The notes under the pieces were generated by a model that saw only the letters and a program-made list of their open reading frames with translations, was not told where the DNA came from and made no database searches. The position numbers and the translations under genes were made by a program. From Bugula neritina (lineage: Eukaryota > Bryozoa > Gymnolaemata > Cheilostomatida > Bugulidae): a stretch of 64,000 nucleotides of DNA. The DNA lies in NCBI GenBank assembly GCA_964035545.1, contig OZ037765.1:16300698-16364697 (forward strand), given 5' to 3'. Shown here piece by piece: positions 18,001-30,816 of this stretch (position 1 is its first letter; each line of letters starts with the position of its first letter).

Positions 18001-21000
18001 TGGATTATTATTTAAGTCAATAGACCAGTATCAGTTTGTAACAAGCTGCCAGCGTGACTAAAGAATGGTAATTATATTGTAACCTTGTCAAGTTCTTTCA
18101 GAGCTCAAGATGTTTTGCTTTAAACCTGCCTGTGCTGTAATTGATTACCTTATGCTGCTTTTGAAAATTACACCTAATTCTGAAATTGAATCAATAGAGA
18201 GGTTGCAGTCTGTCAAGTCGTGTTACAAACTCCAACGGCATCAATGTGAATATTTATATAAATAGCGATAACCATGCAGGGTAGACAAAAAACAGATATT
18301 TCAAAAAGCTGTAAATTCCTTAAAATATAAACAGTAATATGCAAAGTTCTGTAAAAAAATTTCTTTGGCTAATAATTGTAATTTTCAATACAGTTGGGGG
18401 AGGGGGGTTGGAATTTAATTCAGTCCTTGCCACAAAGTATTGAAGGGAGTTTCAACTTGCAGTATAAGCTAGTTATGTAGACTATAAAATAACTCCATCA
18501 CTCTATTATTATAAGCTGAGAAACCCCATGTGCACAATTACAAATTACCGTGGTAGGCTGCAAACTTTCAATAATATTGTTGATGAACAAACTATATCTT
18601 ATGATTAGTTTAACTTGCAATAAAAGGGTTTCCATACACAGTTTAAGCCAAGGGTGTGACTGAGGAGGAGCCATTTCAGCACCATGGTCACAATTCCTTA
18701 TTGATGGTGTAGTGCACACGACTCCTCTATCACTTGACAGCTATAAAATCAACTGCAGTCACTTACTAGTGTATTATAGATCTTTGATTAATGGTTTGAA
18801 ATGACACATGATGATGGATTTCATATCATAAATTATGCATCACTTGACGTTCAACTTCACCAGTTACCAAGCTACAATCAGATCTGTATGTTAAGCTAGT
18901 AGAATTATAAAAGTTCTCCTAGTCACAGACTATGTAGGTTAAACTTTAGATGGTTTTAAAAGAACAAACTGTAGGAGATTGTAACTACTTCATATGTCTA
19001 ATTACTCAAATTATGGTATTGTAAAATTTTTCATGGTAAGAATTAGGTACTAGCCAACAGAAGTCTTGTGGGTGAATTATATACAGCCATGGAGTAAAAT
19101 AAAATTGTGCTAAAATCAGGATATATTGGGCTACGAAAGAATTACTGAAAGATTTACTTCTCAGGCATCAATGTCACTTACAATCGTTATGAGCTGATCA
19201 TTTTTAACTTTTCAGCTTCAACTGTTATTATTAAAATGACAGGCTATGCTTTAGCAATTCAATTGCTAATCTGCATCTTCAGATATAACCATAATTATAG
19301 CAAAAGTTATTCAGACTTTGGAGAGTATAAAGAAGAAATGCTGAAACCACCATGCATGTATAATTTCCATAGAAGTGGTTATTATCTCACCAAGGACTCC
19401 ATTATGATAGAAGAATATTATTGTAATTTCATAGGTGGTGTTCATAGCTAGAGAAAACAGTGCTGAGTATTCTAGTAAACCAGCTGATAGCTCTCTGACT
19501 TTTAATATTAATTTTAAGTTTCATGTTTTATTGTCAATTTAAGACTCCAATCTCTTTTGGTGCCCAACTTATTACAACAATAACCTGAGTGCTTACAATA
19601 AGGCTCAATAATGTTCTATAACCTAAAAACAATACTGCTATACATACAGGTGAAAAGTAGCATTTCCTTTTTCTTTTCTTTTTTATTGTTCCTTTTTCAT
19701 TTGGTACACCTTTCTTGCCTTGCTAGCTATCATAGCAAACTTTAAATTTTAGCAAACCGAGTATAAGAAAATATAAGGCTTATAAGAATATAACCTTTAC
19801 CTTGAATTGAAAACAGTTGATTCTGAAAACATCCATGTTTTGTTTGAACTACAAGCTGGGTGAGATGACCAAGACTCTAGCACCTTGAAGCTCCTTTTAC
19901 TATACTCATATCTTACTTATAAAATTATTCATGTTTTGCAGATAAACCCAGACTGACTTTAAGTCGTACAGAGTTGATTGTAATGAGAGGCGAGCCATTC
20001 CAGTTGATGTGTAACGCTACTGCTAACCCAGCAGTTTCTCAGAAGCAGTGGTTAACAGAAGATGGAAATGTCGTGTCAACTTCTCTCTTTAGAAATGGAG
20101 TATTAGATGACACAAAGTTAAAGTGCAGGGCAGAAAATTCCCTTGGAGTTACCGAGGAGACTGTTCAAGTCACAGTGCATTGTAAGTTGTGTTAACGGCA
20201 CCTTAAACTATTCTATACTCATGGCCTTTCACTACTAGTGGCATGTCTTACACCCTTGCATGCAAGTCCAGTAAAGCAAAATTTCAGTAGAAGCTAGAAT
20301 ATTATGTGTTATGAATTATATTTAATATAATATCTGTATGTTACCAGTATAGCAGGTATTGGTAAACTCAGTAACAGCTCAGATCTTGGAAGCAAATGCA
20401 GTACAGTATTTTCCATTTTTCAATAGTTAATTTATCATATTCTTTGTTTCACTATCGAGTCTAAAAATTTGCATACAATTTGATATGGTAATTCATGCAG
20501 CACATGTAGGGGCCTTTTCCCATCTTATGAATAATAATTATGCATTTTTCATCAGTTACATGAAATTATAACCATTCCTATTGTTTTAGTGCTAAAGACT
20601 TATTTAATCCAATTATAAGTTTATTGTTTGATTACTTCATTAGATTTTAAATATATTTAGTAATGTCGTGTAGCAACAGGTAGTATTTCAACTTTCATTT
20701 ATTCACACAACTATTGTACATACAGTATCACTGCTGGTACTTCATTTAGCTATGGTTTACAAAATTTTCTGTTTATAAATTTTGTCTGTGTGTATAAAAG
20801 AAATGTTGGTTTCCCTCCAGATCAGCCAACAGTCTTGATAAGAGAAGGGAATGCAATAAATGTGTCGGAGTCTAGTGAAATCAGATTAACCTGCGATGTG
20901 GATGCCAAGCCAGCAGCTGGCAGAGTGGAGTGGTACAGAGGTAAGTAAAATACTTACATTATGTAGGGATATGGCTAGTGCATATATCAGAGGCATGTAT

Positions 21001-24000
21001 TGAAGGTAGCTGAACGTATAACTACTAGACCCAGCTGCAAATAATTATTTTATAGCTCAGGCAATCTCCCCCCCCCTCTCTGAAGGTATGTAGTGATGAG
21101 AGTGTATTTAGTTTTTATACTCAATAATGAACTATACCACATCGTATACTTCAGTGTAAGAATTTCAACTTATTTATAGTAAATAGTGTTGTATAAAGAG
21201 TTACAACTAGGCTAGAGCCTTTCACCACTTACACTGTATGTATTAATGTTATTATCAGCTAAATTCCGAATATTATTCATATTTCGCTGTTTAAAAAGAC
21301 CCAAGTTGATAAAGAAAACTGGTGCTGATTAGCTAACAGAAGAGTAATTATTTGAAACTAAGTTCAAAGCATTTCTGAATGATAACTTTGAGTAAATTAA
21401 TGTAATTGAGATTTATATTATATGATGAATCAAATTGCATGGGCTGCCAATAACTATACGCATAATACTATATTGTTGTGGTCACCTTAATCCAGTTACA
21501 ATTATTACATGCTACATTAATATAGCTTTTATATAACTATCGATCAAAATAAATCAGTTAATACTCTGCTGTGATAGTTACTGTAAGTAATTTGCTAGCA
21601 TTAGTTGTTGTAACAATTCACTCTATACTCATACACAGTGAGCAGTAACACACACTCTCATTAGATAACTCTAGTTCATTTTATTCAGTTTTCTCTTGGA
21701 AAGTAGATAATTCTTATTGAGCTGCGTAGATTTATGATGGTTTCGTTGACTATCAAGGCAATGCAACTTATAGGTTTATGGCTCAAATGAAGAATAATTT
21801 TTACTTCATAGAACAAATGAGTTACTTGGGGTTTAAATTAGTTTTACTAATTAGACACAAAGGATTTATTTTGGTTAGAACTATGTCTGCATAATGCATA
21901 AATCATAGCTTTTGATTAGCACCAGTCAAATTAAACTATAATAGTTTTTGTACTTGCAATTATATGAGAGTTGGTTTTAAAAAATATAATTAATCAAAAT
22001 AATAGCTTATACTTCATTTCTCAACTTTTTAAGTTGAAAGTAATTGCTATATTCAATCAGTAATGACAGTTCAGAATATGCCACGCAGCTGGCAAACGTC
22101 AACCCCCTGCCAATGTGAGATGTAAAGGGATTGTAAATTGATTACATGTTATGAAGAGCATCACTAATTCGTATTTTAAGCTCCTTTATATAATTATTTA
22201 AAACTTTATTTGAAGGCAACCAACTAATAAAAAGGTCAGCTGAGCTTATCATAGCCTCAGTAACAAAGCAGCATAGTGGAAGATATAGATGTGAGGCTAC
22301 AAATAATCCCACATCCTATGATGGAACTAGTTCTTCATTTTCAGACTTTGATGAGGTCTTTGTCAATGTGCAGTGTAAGTATTCTACTCAGCATCAAAAT
22401 AAAACAAGATTATATTTTTAAACTTTTTTTAATAACATTGATAAAACCTTTTTTTAGTGTCATTTATTATCTGTAGAGAAATTTCACTGATAACATCAAC
22501 CTTGCTTCATCAATTTGTATTTCATATCCGCCTGGTGACTGCAGCTGAATAACATGCTATGAATAACACTAAATGCTGCAATCAATTTATATGAAGATAT
22601 AATCAGTTTATATAATTATATTCCATTCTATTGCTTTTAATTACACATTTTGTTGTCCTGTCCATAATTGCCATTGTTTCAAAAGTTCATGTCCTCTGCA
22701 CCACCTGTAAACTGTATACACAGAAGCATGCCAAGATCTGCATCTAAACAGGATAATGATTTATGTGATTAGCTACTGGTTAGAGTTTAGTAATACTTGA
22801 ACATGTGCTGGAAGTGGGTTGTCAAACAAGCTCTGCTATTTTTTATAAATGTGTTTCCAATAGCTTAGCAAAAGTTTTATAAATATGCTGACAACTTATT
22901 TAGACCTGGGACTTTTGGCAAATTGGAAAGATACATCTATAATTTTTATATTTATAACATAAATATAAAAACTTTGTTTCCTATACTTAACTGTAAACAT
23001 CGCATTTGATAAATATTGCAGAGACCAACAAACTAGGTGAATAGAAAAAAGAGTATTAATATAATGACACTTTTATTATAAGTTTTTCAATACAAAGTAG
23101 TTATATTATGTATGCAAAACAATTAATTAGATCATAAAGCTAAACAATCCCACAACACTCTGTATTTTTAAGAGTTTCATTGAATAATTATTTGTTACCC
23201 TGTGGTAAAGATTTGCATCCTATGAATTTGACTTGAGTGATTGAACTATTACTAAACACAAAGCCTGTTTTATAGATGGACCTAAACAACCTACTTTTGA
23301 AGTAAGCCCATCAAATCCATCAGGAGAATACAGGGCGCAAGAGAGAGTAGTAATGAAATGCATCGTGCAAGGTACTTGAGCTAGCTTAAAAACATATTTA
23401 GACTTTGGTAATAATAAGACTCACAGACACACTTATTGGATCATATTTGAATACTCGAGGACTTGCAATTCAATAATCAATCCATGTTTGTAAAAAATGA
23501 TTTTTAAAGTGTTCAGTTGACCTACCAAAGTCAACAATTGTAATGTTGATACGGCGACAGCTTTTCTAGTAGATCATGTGAATGGTTGAAGCACAGTCAA
23601 AAGTACTAAATGAAGTGAGCTGTATTGTACATCCAATGCTTCCAGATTCTACATTCAACAAAATATATTTGAACATGCATATAATATATTTATTCCATCT
23701 TTACATATCCTATGTGATATCATGCTGCTATATACGTATAGCACATTGATACATCTTATAGACCTGGGAAACCCTGCCGGAATAATCAGATGGTATAAGA
23801 CAAACCAGTCTGACCCCTTAGGCGCTGTCAGTGCTGACCTAATACTTGACAATCCTCAAGTATCTGATGGAGGAACATACTGGTGTCAAGTGGAGAATAC
23901 TATTTCTTCTGCAATTTCAAATAGACTAACCATAAAGTTTGCAGGTAAATACAATAAGATGTACACTCAACACTATGTGTTACATGCACATATATTGTGG

Positions 24001-27000
24001 TTGGGGATCTTTGGGATTGTCAACACATATAAAATGGTATAGACTCACTGTCATCTTCTATAAGGTAACTATAGTAAGAAGGTTTACCTACATAGTACCA
24101 TTTCTTTTTCCCATTAAAGTACTAATTTCGTGACTCATTAGGCAAATTGGTGGACTTCTAGAGTCTTTTCACTGTCTGTAATGGTGACTAGAATGTCTAA
24201 GCAGTTCCACTGTTTCTGTTGAATAATGTTTGTTTAGTAGAAAAAGTTTGCTTACATCTATTCAAGTTTACCTTCTTTCTATCACAGTGATCTGTTCTCT
24301 TTAACACACAGGGATTAGTGGTACTTTATTCAACAGCTAGCAGTTATTGCCATAAATTGCTGTAAGCCAACGTGGTGACAGTTTCTATGCATTTTTTTAG
24401 CCAGTATATGCCACATGCTGCATAATAATACAATACCTATCACCTACTTATCCTTACTCGTAGCCAAGTATGTGATGTTTTGAACTGTCCAAGCCTTCTA
24501 CCTTTTTTTAGAAATGATTTATTACCAAAACCCATTTAGCATTCGATATGGTTCTATGTGATACTTTATAGCCCTGAAATCAGACTTACTGTCTATTGAA
24601 TATCAAATCCTAATTTAATTAAAAAATTTGGATTAAGACTAAAGTTAGACGCAGGCTTTACCCACCCTTTTTGTTTTTAGACGTTCCACAGCTCTGGAGT
24701 CTCAACAGCTCAAAGGAGACAAATGTATCTATTGGCACAATCAATCATCAATTACAGTGTGCATATCGAGGGTTCCCTACACCTGAAATTTACTGGTATA
24801 AAGACTCTAAGGCTATCTCTGGTGATACGGGGCTATATACAGTAAAAAGTGACACTATTAGAGATGTAGAGCCTTATCATAGAGTGACTAGCACTCTGAG
24901 GTTTGCAGGTAAGCTTTGGTTTTCATCTCAAATGTAGCTACTAGTGCACAAGTCACTGGTGACATTTTTAAATGGAAAATGTCTTAATTCCATTTACATG
25001 TAAACGTTTCCAAATTGGCAACTGGCCATGCCCCAAACAAACTTTAAATGCTTTAATCTAGGTTTATCCACTGGGGAATTATAAACCCCATTGAACAAGC
25101 TAAATAAGTTGAAACCAGTTTAAAATAATTGTTAATGCTTACCATTTGATATGTTGGAGCATACAACTTACAATACTCTTCACATGTACTAAAATTAAAA
25201 GTTTAAGCAATTGTTATTTTGGTATGCATGAATAAGTTTATGCACGTCATGCCATATGAATAGTATTATAGTTATTCTACTGAATCACATAAAACATGTC
25301 TCTCAGTGATGGCAGTGAAACCAGCCAGTGTTAAATGATTTTAGGTAAAAATGTCACAGTTGATAATGGCACAAATAGAAAAGTAGGTAAAAATAGCACA
25401 TTGATGTTAAATTTTCCTAAACCCCAAAACCCCACCTCAAACCCCAATATTGCAAATGTGCCATTTTACCTACTTTTTATTTATGCCACTATTACCTGTG
25501 CCATTATTATTTGTGTCATTATTACCTGTGCCATTATTTTCTGCCAGTTTTACCTGTGCCACTTTTACCGGACACCAGTGTTGAGTATTTATTCACAGTA
25601 TAAATTTATGCTTACTTATACTTTGCTTATGTCTGCAGGCAAAGATAGAGAATCCGGTTTAATGGTGAATGACTTTGCCAGGTACAGCTGTATAGCATAT
25701 AACTCTGTTGGGAAGAGCAAACTAAACTATGAAATTCACTTAAATGTCTTGTGTAAGTAACAATATAATTATTTATTACTTTCTACAATACTCAAAGTAA
25801 TATAGGCTACAGTTTTGTGATATGAAAAGCATTGATGAAGTTTCAAAATGATAATAAATTTCATGAATTTTTGAAACAAGCAGATGATAAAAATGTCGCC
25901 TATTACAGTACAGATTATTTATTTTATATTTTAGTTCCTCCTAAATTTTCTGGCTTCAGCAAAGCAGCTACAGAAGTAGGGCTAGATGTGGAAATTAACT
26001 GTTTAGTTCTCAGCTATCCTCCGGTCACTAGCATACAGTTCTTCCGGGGAGGAAACCTCATTGAGCCAAATAGCAAATATTCCTTTAGTATTTCTGAGTA
26101 TAATGTCGACAACAGAGTCTATCAGCAAAAGAGGTCACTGAAAGTGATATCTGTATCAGCTGAAGATTACGGGGATTATAGGTGTGAAGCTACCAACGCT
26201 CTAGGTACTGAGTTTACAGATATTAAGCTAATAAAGACATCAATACCTGATCCACCAACAGGGCTTGTTAGTACAAATGTCACATGGGGCTCGGTGACCC
26301 TTTCTTGGACTGCTGCATTCGATGGTGGATTTACACAAGCTTTTACTGCCGAAGAAATCACAGAAAACAAATTAATTGAAGGTATCAGGGAGACCCAATT
26401 TACATTCCAAGGTATGTACAGCAGTTTTTTCTCAAAAAGCAATTGTAACAAAATACATGTATAATTATCAGGGTTTTCCATAGCTTCTAATTTGAAGGGA
26501 CAATAAATGAAATTCCATGAACTGACCACTAGGAAAAGAAAAAAAAACTTCAATAATTGTGATACCTATTTTTGGTTTAAATATAACTCATGTAAATTTT
26601 TCATCAAGATTGTGGTGACCAGTTTGTACCTGACCACCAACTGTTCTTTAACAGAACTCTTTCTAATTTTCAATGCTTTGCTGCAATAACCTAAGTTATA
26701 TGTTTCCAGGTCTTAGCCCTTTAAAAACATACAAGTTCAGAGTTTATTCCACTAATAAGCAAGGATCTAGTGGAAAGTCACAAGAACTAAGTGTAACTAC
26801 ACTCAGCATTCAGATCCCACCTTCTACTTTGGTATTCGATGAAAAGAGTATGACTGTAAAAGTCAATGTCAACTCCACAGCCTTTTGTACCAAATTACAG
26901 GTATATAGTCTTTTTTCACTGAGTATATAACGTGATGTATACAGAGCATATTGTGTTAGCATACTTATACTCAGTGGTAAATTATGATTCTATAAGTTAA

Positions 27001-29188
27001 TTGATCATATGTAATTTACAAAGTTTCGGTTAATGCTATGGCTACAAAAATGTAGATGCTTACTAACATGTGAAAAACAACTTTGCATAGACCACCACTG
27101 CAATAAGATAGAAATATCTTAACACATTACTTATGATTATTCTTTCATCAGGGAAGTTTAGATGGACAGCCATATGAGGATGTTTCAGGGGAGTGCATTT
27201 TTACTTCAAAGGAAATACTAGTGCGAGGACTTCCTTATATGTCATATAGAGTCGCAACATGTGTGGTAAACCGGCCAGATATCTGCAATGAGTCATCCAG
27301 TAAGTGCCAAATACTTTAGCTTCTTTTGGTTGACAAATAATTTATCAAAGCACTGAGTTAAAGCAGTGAAGTAATTAATTAGTTTTCATGTATATTTTTT
27401 TCTGCTTGATGCAACTAATAGAATGAAAAGTAACCAGAAAGCATTGGTTATTTCTGTTCAATGCTTATTTCATGTGAATATTCTACAGGTGTAGCAGCCC
27501 AAACCACAGCCAAGAACAATCAAAAAGTGGTTATAGGAGTTGTGGTCTCTGTATTTTTGGTGCTATTGATTATCGTAGTCATTATAGCTGTGATAATACT
27601 CAGGAAGAAAAGACAAAACCCAAAGTCGTCAGGAACTGCTAGTAAATCTGGCCACATCAATCCTATTCTAACACCCAAGTAAGCAGATTTGAATCTAAGC
27701 TGTAGTTATAGAAAGGTAGTAGTTTAGTTCACTCAGTATCCCAGTTAACTAAAACATGAATTTACCATTGTACTTTATTCCATCCATATTTCATGTCGCC
27801 CCACTTTGTCACTAAACTTTGCTTTGGAGTTCATAAATACTCTTGTTATCAACATAATTTTAGCTAACATCCACGTAAAAGCTAATTTGCTTATACTTTT
27901 ACTTAAACTGCTAATAAAACTTTATGGTGTGCTTCAGTGGAGTGCCCGGGGAAGTGCACTACTCTCATCCTAACCAGTACAATATTAACAGTGACTTGGA
28001 CGAAGATGAAATTGATGCTATTCCTTACGGAGAGTTCAAGAATTCTAAAGGTGTGTCATCTCTCTGTAACATAAAAGAGCACAAGTTAATTCAGTAATAT
28101 AGTTGTTTTGATAAAAAGCCTGGACCTTGTTATCTAGCAATGTGAAGTATGTACTTATATGTTGTATTAGTCGTCATAGCAACTAACCTTAGAGATATGC
28201 TGCTGCGCATTGACCCAAGAAATCAAATAACTGTTTTTGGTTGCTGTGGTTGAACAATAACAAACTTATTTACACTTCTTATAAATGGTGTCACACCTTG
28301 CAACAGTCTTGCTTGATAATGTGAACTGTATCCAGATCAAAATTCAACATGTTATATTCTTCAAGTGAAAAATCAAATAACAAGTTTGCAATCATAATAT
28401 AAGTCAGGCAGACTTTAATTATATTTATCTACAAAGACTATTATAAAGGAATAATGTATTGCTTGTTAAAAACTTTCTATTTTGAAGTTAATAAGCAATT
28501 TTTAAAAATATTTCTTTTAGCTGAGAGCCCTGTCCCAGCTCAGCAAATGCAAAATTTGGACTACGTATATGCATCTGTGCAAAAGAAGTCATCCGAACAG
28601 AATAAGATGAATGAAGCTGTAAATGCAACTTATCAAAGCAAGTCGGGAAAGCCTAACAATTTAAATATCCTTGTCAGCGACAATTCAGGTTTAAAATTAA
28701 TATTATATTTCATTAATTGGCTTTTCCATAAGTTCATTAGAATTTTATACATACTATAATGATATTACACATTGTGCGGTATAGCTTTATTGACGTGGTT
28801 ATAACTTCATATACTACAATTTTTCAATTATATCATACTAAGATATTTTTCTGAAATTATTGAATTTCAAAATTATTCAAAGGTTGCTGTCAAAACAGTA
28901 TAATATTTATAATAGTAAGCATGTAGCTCACTGTTTCAATGATGTGTAATCTCAATCATCTGAAATTATCTGAAATTTTATAAGACAAAAAGTAATGTGA
29001 AATGATTACTTGTAGAAGCTATGGGGTATGATGAGCAACCACCTAGCCCTTACAGGTCTCCAAACGATCTGGCTTTTCTTGGAGATGGAGTGATGTCATT
29101 TCACCGCTACCCTAGCATGAGTGAGAGTGGTTACTCAACTCCAGACAGCAAACAACTGAAGAAAGTTGTATATGAAGTAATAGTGTAA
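9003..29188 (+). CDS. Ig-superfamily adhesion receptor, Echinoid/nephrin-like (7 Ig + FN3 + TM), complete, 16 coding exons
   Basis: Exons: 9003-9372, 17214-17501, 19942-20181, 20821-20940, 22216-22374, 23276-23371, 23762-23944, 24681-24908, 25639-25752, 25935-26411, 26710-26900, 27152-27299, 27489-27678, 27938-28050, 28521-28688, 29016-29188. Together they encode 1085 residues with consistent phases. The introns after coding exons 1-10 are all phase 1, as is usual for Ig genes. Signal peptide at 1-18. Seven Ig domains follow, each with a Cys pair (for example YTCQV, YRCEA, YWCQV, YSCIA): residues about 20-122, 124-219, 220-299, 300-392, 393-485, 486-599 and 600-690. An FN3 domain (VTLSW) and a second degenerate FN3-like segment lead to a transmembrane helix at 885-909. 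The 176-residue tail has tyrosines in NQYNI, IPYGEF, YVYASV and ATYQSK and ends EVIV, a likely PDZ ligand. Drosophila Echinoid has 7 Ig, FN3, TM and a C-terminal EIIV. A nephrin-family member is the alternative. Confidence 0.88.
9373..17213. other. First intron (7.8 kb) of the adhesion-receptor gene
   Basis: AT-rich, with no recognisable exon on either strand. It holds a degenerate repeat island near 15060-15480 and a pair of 25-base direct repeats (about 14110-14134 and 15027-15051, two mismatches, core AAACGGTAGTTTGA) about 917 bases apart. As a long first intron it is a natural place for enhancers, but nothing in the sequence proves this. Confidence 0.6.
15060..15480. repeat. Degenerate short-period repeat island in the first intron
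   Basis: Words such as AATACTAATAGTAATAGTAA, followed by runs of CATGATTATCATTATGAGTA and GTAGTAGTAGTATAAGTATAG type. The texture matches the islands at 5400-6660 and 58690-59130. Confidence 0.5.
25325..25582. repeat. Small foldback, MITE-like candidate with 8-bp flanking duplication
   Basis: CCAGTGTT occurs directly repeated at 25325-25332 and 25575-25582. The 242 bases between them start with TTTTAGGTAAAAATGTCAC and end with a near-complement, CCTGTGCCACTTTTACC. Internally, GGCACAAATAG and GGTAAAAATAGCAC are again mirrored by repeated ATTACCTGTGCCATTATT units. This looks like an inverted-repeat miniature element with an 8-bp target duplication (as made by hAT-type transposases). The terminal repeats do not run cleanly to the ends. 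It lies in the intron between coding exons 8 and 9 of the adhesion gene. Confidence 0.45.
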
Positions 29189-29500
29189 ACATAAACATTT
29201 AATATGGTGCTGTAAATGTTATTATTATGCATCAACAGTCTACCTACACCAGTTGCTCATTTACAAAACTACAATTAATTCTTGATAAAATATGTTTAGC
29301 ATAAAATGCACATCAACGGCTTACTTGGGTTAAGATTTTAAAAGACTTTTTTATCCAAAAATTTTAGAATATTTTTTTATAAAAAAATGCTATATACTTA
29401 ATGCAAATGTCTGTATGTTATACTTTCAGCATTTTATTAGACAGCAAATGTTAAACCTGGTTTGTATTACTAGTTAGCTTGGATTGTTGAATGGGGCTTA

Positions 29501-29602
29501 TATATGGGTAAAATAGCCACAATATGTTATATTGAAGTGTATTATATACAGTATATGGATAAAATAGCCACAATATGGTATATTGAAGTGTATTATATAG
29601 TA
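29501..29602. repeat. 51-bp tandem duplication in the adhesion-gene 3' UTR
   Basis: Two adjacent copies (29501-29551 and 29552-29602) share AAAATAGCCACAATATG and ATATTGAAGTGTATTATATA, with only a few differences. Confidence 0.75.
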
Positions 29603-29911
29603 TTATATCTAGTGTGCCATAGTTTGGCTGAGTTTTGTAATATGCAACATTATATAATGGTATTATATACACATGTAAATAGCTTTTTTATGATAATATA
29701 AAACTTTCAAAATATATTGGTAGGTGCTAAAAACTAAATTGAATGTAATATGGGACAATTGATACATAATTTTTCAATTTTTGATGTAACATTAACAATA
29801 AACACCGTTCTTGCAAAATCAATTTAGCTGGTCCTTGTTAGAGTTATTGCAGAAATATGTCTTCATGTCTAATAACTAATGCAAGTCATCTTTTTTTACA
29901 AAGTACTTGAG

Positions 29912-29917
29912 AATAAA
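29912..29917 (+). promoter_or_regulatory. Candidate poly(A) signal of the adhesion-receptor gene
   Basis: AATAAA, 724 bases after the stop codon. An earlier alternative lies at 29797-29802. Neither is confirmed. Confidence 0.3.
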
Positions 29918-30456
29918 GTTTAAATGCAAATTAGTGTAACTATAACTTTAGATCAATTTAGTTTATAATTCTAAATATTAAAGAGACAAATGTGCTTAGT
30001 TGGAAAAAACTTAAACAAATGGCAACTTTTAATGGCAAGTAACTATTATAAGGTTATTTGCCAATAACTATTATAACATGGCTATTGGCAAATAAACTGA
30101 AACTATTAGTGCAGACAACTTCTCTAGGCTGATTTGTATGTCACAAACCCCTTTTAATAAGCAGATATTCCTATATTTTAAGGCAATATTGTTTAGCCTT
30201 ATATTGAAAGATAAAATAAGAAAGCATAAAGCTGCTAGTAAGTTAGCAAACATTTCTCTATTGGGATATTCAATAGTTTTCAACTCATCTAATTCACACA
30301 TTTGTGGTAACAGTTGTAAAAGCCATGTTTCCTAAAATTAATATCTTTCTTATCTTAATATCTTAATTAATATCATAAACTTTCATCCTACAACCTACTC
30401 TCCAGTTTCAAGCTTTTGCTCAACACTCAACTTGAAGAATTCTATAGGTTGACCAT

Positions 30457-30462
30457 TTTATT
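30457..30462 (-). promoter_or_regulatory. Candidate poly(A) signal of LMF2
   Basis: AATAAA on the minus strand, about 355 bases past the LMF2 stop codon. A second copy lies at 30473-30478, slightly nearer the stop. Confidence 0.3.
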
Positions 30463-30816
30463 TAGAATGCAATTTATTCAAATATTTGCATGGGTAGACC
30501 ATTTGCTTGCATAAACCTTCTGTATAATAGTAAAGTACATGTGGTAGTCGGAGAATAGCTATTATAGTTTTCTTGAATAACTTATATAACAGTTGAGAAA
30601 AAACTTGGTAAAATAACATAATAATGAAAATGCAGAATTCATAATATAGACAACATGCAAATGTATGTAAGGTTCAATTTCAGTCAACAGTTAACTAGAT
30701 ACAGAAAATATAAAGTTAGTTTAATCTACAAACAATGGTGACTGTTCCACAGAACACTGTCACATCTGTGGTGTATATCCAAAGCTATGTATTCGCAGAG
30801 AATGTGAAAACTGCTC

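Larger units (their letters stand above)
29189..30816. other. Convergent 3' region between the adhesion gene and LMF2
   Basis: This contains the 3' UTRs of both genes and no additional exon. Candidate plus-strand poly(A) signals are AATAAA at 29797-29802 and 29912-29917. Candidate minus-strand signals for LMF2 are at 30473-30478 and 30457-30462. A 51-base tandem duplication lies at 29501-29602. Confidence 0.6.

Noticed and set aside
18498-18719. Minus-strand open frame of 73 codons in an intron of the adhesion gene
   Set aside because: No family resemblance and no neighbouring exon in phase.
25335-25638. Upstream coding extension of adhesion-gene exon 9
   Set aside because: The frame runs through the foldback repeat and low-complexity sequence. 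The acceptor GTCTGCAG at 25638 and Ig phase place the exon start at 25639.
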